Position numbers and translations under genes: made by a program
The notes under the pieces: generated by a model
The model's input: the letters and a program-made list of their open reading frames with translations, nothing else
Told to the model about the DNA's origin: nothing
The model's database searches: none
From: CAVQGF01 sp045807945
Lineage (GTDB): Bacteria > Acidobacteriota > Terriglobia > Terriglobales > Acidobacteriaceae
Reading direction: 5' to 3'
Assembly: GCA_045807945.1 (NCBI GenBank)
Contig: JBJMGI010000121.1
Location: 1-22,812, forward strand
Length of the DNA: 22,812 nucleotides
Part shown: positions 22,564 through 22,812 of the stretch, in pieces
Numbering within the stretch: position 1 is the stretch's first letter
How the letters are laid out: each line of letters opens with the position of its first letter

Positions 22564-22812
22564 TTCTTGCGCGCCGCAGCGGCGTCGGCTATCACCTGAT
22601 CAGCCGGAGCCAGCATCCTCGCCATAGCAAAATCAACGAGCGACGGAAATGTCTCATACAGTTTGATCACAATGTGGTCGCGCCATGGGACGGAGATTTC
22701 CCGCTTCTTTCTGATGTAAGCCCGCAAAGTAGCGCGCGCGACCCGATCGGCCGTGATGCCACGCTTCGCTGCGGCACCTAAGCGGAGCCGCTCCTTCCCT
22801 TTCACCGCGTTC
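22560..22812 (-). CDS. short-chain dehydrogenase/reductase, C-terminal part (cut by window edge)
   Basis: The frame is open from the right window edge to a TAA at 22562-22560. The visible 83 or so residues match the C-terminal end of SDR-family oxidoreductases: a helical ITADRVARATLRAYIRKKRE, then EISVPWRDHIVIKLYETFP and LVDFAMARMLAP. The Rossmann motif and the catalytic Tyr-x3-Lys would lie outside the window. An internal GTG at 22805 exists, but the family length makes it very unlikely to be the true start. Identification rests on the C-terminal pattern alone and is therefore moderate. Confidence 0.65.
   Translation of the reverse strand, partial: NAVKGKERLRLGAAAKRGITADRVARATLRAYIRKKREISVPWRDHIVIKLYETFPSLVDFAMARMLAPADQVIADAAAARKN

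Overview
The window reads as a stretch of ordinary chromosome from a moderately GC-rich, Gram-negative-type bacterium. The best guess is an Acidobacteriota member of the Koribacter/Terriglobia kind. That guess rests on the gene mix (exported M16 protease pair, SPL-like radical SAM protein, HpnI-like glycosyltransferase, SLBB export protein, DUF4242 and DUF6632-like proteins) and on remembered family distributions, not on a marker gene. About 23 protein genes (two cut by the window edges) and two tRNAs fill nearly all of it. No insertion sequence, prophage or CRISPR array is visible, and no gene-free stretch exceeds 300 bp; the longest is the tRNA-Phe region 20402-20623.

Layout. 1-3160, minus strand: gpmI, a D-2-hydroxyacid dehydrogenase and an alpha/beta hydrolase cut by the left edge. 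3244-4717: a translationally coupled DUF6632-like/DUF4242 pair on the minus strand, divergent from a TetR regulator whose promoter contains a repeated operator-like sequence. 4729-4804: tRNA-Ala(CGC), preceded by a terminator hairpin. 4871-6727, minus: a CPBP intramembrane protease and a stand-alone LigD-type polymerase/primase. 6846-8773, plus: a tight run of nucleotidyltransferase, membrane-anchored helix-hairpin-helix protein and metallophosphoesterase. 8850-11950, plus: an exported M16 peptidase pair, one with a zinc site and one without. 12011-14606, plus: SPL-like radical SAM protein and an exported HExxH peptidase. 14618-17347, minus: MacB-like permease, DUF4870-like membrane protein and Rieske oxygenase, all overlapping. 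17422-22812: an envelope-flavoured region (HpnI-like GT21, ArnT-like GT39, tRNA-Phe, SLBB polysaccharide export protein) followed by an acyl-CoA thioesterase, a TPR protein and the end of an SDR.

Three things stand out. First, many first-in-unit genes have a -10-like hexamer only 6-17 nt before the start codon and no Shine-Dalgarno, while operon-internal genes mostly have good Shine-Dalgarno sites. This suggests two modes of translation start. Second, the nucleotidyltransferase/HhH/metallophosphoesterase run diverging from an orphan LigD polymerase is a compact set of putative nucleic-acid enzymes with no obvious known system behind it. Third, there are several compact regulatory structures: the TetR dyad, a perfect 12-bp inverted repeat at 3194-3239, a hairpin just 5' of tRNA-Ala, and tRNA-Phe 31 nt upstream of a glycosyltransferase gene. 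All functional statements come from motif reading by eye; no database search was run.
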